Assembly (NCBI GenBank): GCA_041486365.1 | Contig: JBGPLH010000168.1 | Span: 1 to 7,297, forward strand | Reading direction: 5' to 3' | Origin: JBGPLH01 sp041486365 [NCBI: Thermodesulfobacteriota bacterium] | GTDB lineage: Bacteria; JAUYMQ01 | Length of the DNA stretch: 7,297 nucleotides | In this document: positions 4,744 through 7,297 of the stretch, piece by piece | Layout: every line of letters begins with the position of its first letter | Position numbering within the stretch: the first letter of the stretch is position 1 | The notes under the pieces: model-generated | Databases searched by the model: none | What the model was told of the DNA's origin: nothing | The model's input: only the letters and a program-made list of their open reading frames with translations | Made by a program: the position numbers and the translations under genes

Positions 4744-6156
4744 TCACGGATGCCGCCGGGCACGCGAGGGTTCTGGTTGCATCTCCGCGCTTCCTGGGGG
4801 AGGGGGCGGCGCGGGCCTGCCGGGCCGATCCCTCTTCCCGCTTCCCTCTTCCGGATGAGGCGCCGACCCCGCGGGCGGGATGGGGGTGTAGCGATTCCAC
4901 GTGATCAGGCGGGCGCTCCGGTTGAAGGTGAAGTAATTCCACGCCCATTGGATCATCACGAGGAGCCGGTCCTCGAACTCGATCAGGTAGAAGAGGTGGA
5001 CGAAGCACCAGAGGAGCCAGGCGGGATAGCCCGAGAAGTGGAAGTTCCCGACCTCGGCCACGGCCGAGTTCCTCCCGATGGTGGCCAGGCTCCCCTTGTC
5101 GTGATAGCGGAACGGACGGGCGCGTTCGCCACGCAGCGCCCGGGCGATCTCCTCCGCCGCGTAGCGCCCCTGCTGCATGGCCACGGGCGCCACACCGGGG
5201 AGCGGCTCGCCGGTCTGGTGGGTGAAGCAGGCCAGATCGCCGATCACCCGGATCTCCGGGCAACCCGGCAGGCTCAGATCGGTCTCCACGAGAATTCGCC
5301 CCGCCTGATCAAGCTGCGCGCCACATCGCCGCGCCAGATTCACCCCGAGCGAGGAGGCCTGAACTCCCGCGGCCCACAGCACGGTCCGCGCGGGGATCCG
5401 CTCGCTTCCGTCACCCCTCCCCACGGTGACCGATCCGTCGTCCAGACCCGTCACGATCGACGAGGTCCGGACCTCGACCCCCAGCTTTGCGAGCGATCGC
5501 CGGGCCTTCATCGAAAGGTCGGGGGGATAGCCGGGCAGGACGCGATCCGTCCCCTCGAGGAGGAGGATCCGAGCGTCCGCGGGCCGGATCGCGCGGAATT
5601 CGTGCTTGAGGGTGTCCTTCGAGATTTCTGCCAGCGCGCCCGCCATCTCCACGCCTGTCGGACCCGCCCCCACGATCACGAAGCTCAGGAGCGCGCGGCG
5701 GCGCTCCGGTTCCGTCTCGCGCTCGGCCAGCTCGAAGGCGAGCAGGATGCGCGAGCGGATCTCCGTGGCGTCCTCGATGGACTTGAGGCCGGGCGCGAGC
5801 GCCTCCCACCCGTCGTGACCGAAGTAGTGATGGCGCGCTCCCGTGGCGACGATCAGCGTGTCGTAGGGAACCTCTTCGTCGCGCAGGATCACCCGCTTGC
5901 GCCGGGGGTCGATGTCGGTGGCCTCTGCCAGGAGCACCCGGGTGTTCTTCTGTTGGCGGAGGATCCATCGCAGAGGCGAGGCGATGTCGGCCGGAGAGAG
6001 GCCGCCTGTGGCCACCTGGTACAGAAGCGGCTGAAAGAGATGGTGGTTGCGGCGATCGATCAGGGTGACATCGATGGGCACGCGGCCGAGGTGGAGCGCG
6101 GCGTAGAGGCCGCCGAAACCTCCGCCGAGGATCACGACCCGCGGGCGGACGTTCAT
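4744..6156 (-). CDS. ndh: Type II NADH dehydrogenase (NDH-2), FAD-dependent
   Basis: A 470-aa flavoprotein that passes electrons from NADH to membrane quinone without pumping protons, bound to the cytoplasmic face of the inner membrane. Motifs in order: FAD-binding VVILGGGFGG (residues 7-16) with the acidic end at Asp34; the NDH-2 signature FQPLLYQVATGGLSP (41-55); LIVATGA (101-107); NADH-binding VIVGAGPTGVEMAG (160-173); WAAGV (261-265); the second FAD site VIGDLA (304-309) followed by LPGVAPVAMQQGRYAA (319-334), with the Gln-Gln quinone-site pair at 328-329. Residues about 377-420 are aromatic and amphipathic (WLLWCFVHLFYLIEF, WNYFTFNRSARLITW), the usual membrane-binding region. Oddity: residues 425-470 are a Pro/Gly/Arg-rich tail with a run of seven prolines, beyond the usual end. 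The ATG at 6156 has AGAAGGG eight bases upstream; the frame is open further up but codes nothing sensible. Quinone reductase activity is inferred from family, not proven. Confidence 0.92.
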   Translation of the reverse strand: MNVRPRVVILGGGFGGLYAALHLGRVPIDVTLIDRRNHHLFQPLLYQVATGGLSPADIASPLRWILRQQKNTRVLLAEATDIDPRRKRVILRDEEVPYDTLIVATGARHHYFGHDGWEALAPGLKSIEDATEIRSRILLAFELAERETEPERRRALLSFVIVGAGPTGVEMAGALAEISKDTLKHEFRAIRPADARILLLEGTDRVLPGYPPDLSMKARRSLAKLGVEVRTSSIVTGLDDGSVTVGRGDGSERIPARTVLWAAGVQASSLGVNLARRCGAQLDQAGRILVETDLSLPGCPEIRVIGDLACFTHQTGEPLPGVAPVAMQQGRYAAEEIARALRGERARPFRYHDKGSLATIGRNSAVAEVGNFHFSGYPAWLLWCFVHLFYLIEFEDRLLVMIQWAWNYFTFNRSARLITWNRYTPIPPAGSAPHPEEGSGKRDRPGRPAPPPPPGSAEMQPEPSRARRHP

Positions 6157-6218
6157 GGGCGACCCTTCTGGCGACGCGCGGCGGACCCGTGCGGGGGCGG
6201 GTCTGGCGTGTGCGCCCG
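6157..6218 (-). other. Short intergenic hairpin between the epimerase-like gene and ndh
   Basis: In the 62-nt gap GACCCG (6184-6189) and CGGGTC (6198-6203) form a 6-bp stem with an 8-nt loop. No T run follows on the minus strand, and the AGAAGGG ribosome-binding site of ndh lies about 15-20 nt downstream. It is more likely an mRNA-processing or translation-modulating stem than a terminator. Confidence 0.3.
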
Positions 6219-7118
6219 CTAGCGACCGAGTACGTGGCGCAGGCATCCCTCCAGCGCCGGGTACCGGAAGCGGAATCCCCGATCGAGAAGTCGCGCGGGG
6301 ACCACGCGCGTGCTGGCGAGCAGCATCTCGTCGGCCATCTCGCCGAGCGCGATCCGGAGCGCGAAGGCAGGAAGGGGCAGGACCGCGGGCCACGAGCGGA
6401 CCCGCGCGAGGGTCTTCGTGAACTCCCCGTTCGTCACAGGCTCCGGGGCGGTCACGTTCACGGGCCCCGACAGGTCGTCGCTCCCGAGCACGTGCTGGAT
6501 CGCGCCGATCACGTCGTCGATGGCGATCCAGGACATGTACTGCTTGCCGTCCCCGAGCCGACCGGCGACACCCATCCGGAAGGCCGGGAGCATCTTGGCC
6601 AGTGCTCCGCCGCCCGGGCCGAGCACGATCCCGAACCGCAGGGGCACCACGCGGATGCCCGCCTTCTCCGCGGCACCGGTCGCCGCCTCCCAGGCCCGGC
6701 TCACCTCCGCCAGGAACCCCTTCCCCGGCGGGCTGTCTTCCCGGAGCGTCTCGTCGCCCCTGCTCCCGTAGAAGCCGATGGCGGAGGCGCAAAGCAGGGC
6801 CTTCGGCTTCATCGCGAGGCCCGCGAGTGTCTCGGCGAGGAGCCGGGTGCTCCGCGTGCGACTCTCGAGGATCCGCGCCTTGCGCTTCTGCGTCCAGTGG
6901 CCTGCCGCGATGCTCTCTCCGGCCAGATGCACGACAGCGTCGTGACCCCCGAGCCCCTTCGCATCCATCGCGCCCGTCTCCGGATCCCAGCGCAGCTCAC
7001 CGCGCCCCGCCTCGGCCTCGCGGCGCACCAGCCGGCTCACGGTGTGGCCGCCCGTCGTGAGGAAGGGGACGAGCGAGGCACCGATGAACCCGCTCGCGCC
7101 GGTGACGAGAATTTTCAT
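6219..7118 (-). CDS. TIGR01777-family epimerase-like SDR protein (YfcH type)
   Basis: A 299-aa extended short-chain dehydrogenase/reductase-like protein, cytoplasmic; substrate unknown. The N-terminal NAD(P)-binding motif is TGASGFIG (6-13). HLAGESI (64-70) and the helix W-T-Q-K-R-K-A-R-I-L-E-S-R-T-R-S-T (75-91) are hallmarks of the TIGR01777 family. The catalytic-site region is SAIGFYGSRGDE (112-123) with the active tyrosine Tyr117. RFGIVLG (161-167) and YMSWIAIDDV (194-203) follow. The C-terminal residues, about 245-297, match the short DUF1731 tail (P-A-F-A-L-R, E-x-L-L-A-S-T-R-V, LLDRGFRFRYPALE). Length is normal for the family. The ATG at 7118 is supported by CAGGGA about six bases upstream and by the Rossmann motif starting at residue 3. 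It appears to be the first gene of an operon with ndh and the membrane protein. The reaction is not established for most family members. Confidence 0.93.
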   Translation of the reverse strand: MKILVTGASGFIGASLVPFLTTGGHTVSRLVRREAEAGRGELRWDPETGAMDAKGLGGHDAVVHLAGESIAAGHWTQKRKARILESRTRSTRLLAETLAGLAMKPKALLCASAIGFYGSRGDETLREDSPPGKGFLAEVSRAWEAATGAAEKAGIRVVPLRFGIVLGPGGGALAKMLPAFRMGVAGRLGDGKQYMSWIAIDDVIGAIQHVLGSDDLSGPVNVTAPEPVTNGEFTKTLARVRSWPAVLPLPAFALRIALGEMADEMLLASTRVVPARLLDRGFRFRYPALEGCLRHVLGR

Positions 7119-7142
7119 GGGGGTTCCCTGAGTGCGTGACGT

Positions 7143-7171
7143 GCGGCGCGATGCGCGGCGCGATGCGCGGC
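7143..7171. repeat. 12-bp tandem repeat, about 2.4 copies
   Basis: GCGGCGCGATGC is repeated twice without gap (7143-7154, 7155-7166) and begins a third time (7167-7171), upstream of the epimerase-like gene. It may be simple slippage in GC-rich DNA or spaced binding sites in its promoter region. No clear -35/-10 pair was found on the minus strand in 7119-7226. Confidence 0.5.
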
Positions 7172-7224
7172 AAGGTCCGCGGGGGCTCGTGCGGGGAGGG
7201 TCGCTCCCCCGGCCCGGGGTGGCG

Positions 7225-7297
7225 TGCTAGACTCGCGCCGCCCGCGGCCCGTGCTGCTTCACCAGCCCGCGCTCGCGGAGGGAGCGTCCCATGGTGA
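7225..7297 (+). promoter_or_regulatory. Possible plus-strand promoter and start of a divergent gene
   Basis: TGCTAGACT (7225-7233) is an extended -10-like sequence (TG, one base, then TAGACT, four of six matches) on the plus strand. It is followed about 55 nt later by GGAGGG (7278-7283) and an ATG at 7291, correctly spaced for translation. Together they suggest a gene starting here and running off the right edge, divergent from the epimerase-like operon. No good -35 is visible. It competes with the minus-strand C-terminal reading of the same bases. Confidence 0.35.
7227..7297 (-). CDS. Possible C-terminal end of a minus-strand gene, 22 codons
   Basis: Read on the minus strand, the last bases encode T-M-G-R-S-L-R-E-R-G-L-V-K-Q-H-G-P-R-A-A-R-V and end in TAG at 7227-7229. 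Third codon positions are almost all G or C, as in the real genes here, and the peptide looks like a plausible protein tail. I cannot identify it. If real it would lie 108 nt upstream of the epimerase-like gene on the same strand. The alternative is a plus-strand gene start at 7291; only sequence beyond 7297 can decide. Confidence 0.35.
   Translation of the reverse strand, partial: TMGRSLRERGLVKQHGPRAARV

Noticed and set aside
3316-6222. 968-codon plus-strand open frame, and another of 597 codons at 2136-3929
   Set aside because: They lie antisense to clearly recognisable genes (ndh, the membrane protein, the propeller protein), and their translations are Arg/Pro/Ala-rich with no motif. Long antisense frames are expected at this GC content.
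6157-6792. N-terminal extension of NDH-2 to 682 residues
   Set aside because: It would overlap most of the epimerase-like gene in another frame and encodes Arg/Gly-rich sequence. NDH-2 normally begins a few residues before the first GxGxxG, matching the ATG at 6156.
1-7297. Defence system, toxin-antitoxin pair, prophage or insertion sequence
   Set aside because: No transposase, integrase, nuclease, methylase or small paired gene was found; all complete genes are housekeeping or exported proteins on one strand.

Overview
This high-GC (clearly above 65%) window carries six complete genes, all on the minus strand, and one gene cut by the left edge. Reading with transcription, from right to left, they are: a TIGR01777-type sugar-nucleotide-epimerase-like protein (6219-7118), a type II NADH dehydrogenase (4744-6156), a membrane-anchored protein of unknown function (3973-4731), a secreted beta-propeller protein with a conserved helical C-terminal domain (2238-3800), a secreted lamin-tail/PEP-CTERM surface protein (1274-1993), glutamate racemase MurI (218-1039), and the start of a small conserved protein beginning G-F-N-H-N (1-175). 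The long plus-strand open frames are antisense shadows caused by base composition.

The organism is a Gram-negative bacterium: it has a PEP-CTERM sorting signal (part of the exosortase system), signal peptides and a membrane NADH dehydrogenase. The propeller protein's C-terminal domain and the G-F-N-H-N protein resemble conserved hypotheticals I associate with Myxococcota/Deltaproteobacteria, Acidobacteria and candidate phyla such as Eisenbacteria. That placement comes from memory and is weak. No phage, transposon, CRISPR, tRNA or rRNA was seen.

Layout. 7119-7297 is a short intergenic stretch that is either divergent (a plus-strand promoter, Shine-Dalgarno and ATG at 7291) or follows the last codons of a minus-strand gene; the window cannot settle which. 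3973-7118 looks like one operon: the gaps are 62 and 12 nt, and the third gene has no Shine-Dalgarno of its own. A 172-nt gap with two hairpins then precedes the propeller gene. A 244-nt gap between the propeller and PEP-CTERM genes holds the most unusual structure here: five exact-length 29-bp tandem repeats, plus a diverged sixth, each with a perfect 6-7 bp hairpin, running into the Shine-Dalgarno of the PEP-CTERM gene. murI has its own sigma70-type promoter (TTGACA, 17 nt, TACCAT), straddled by an exact 11-bp inverted repeat, and probably also transcribes the small G-F-N-H-N gene 42 nt downstream.

No shared pathway joins all the genes. The right half is redox and membrane energy metabolism, the middle is exported or surface proteins, and the left is peptidoglycan precursor synthesis. 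The best candidates for new biology are the hairpin repeat leader, the propeller/helical-domain protein and the NDH-2-linked membrane protein. None can be called a defined new system from sequence alone.
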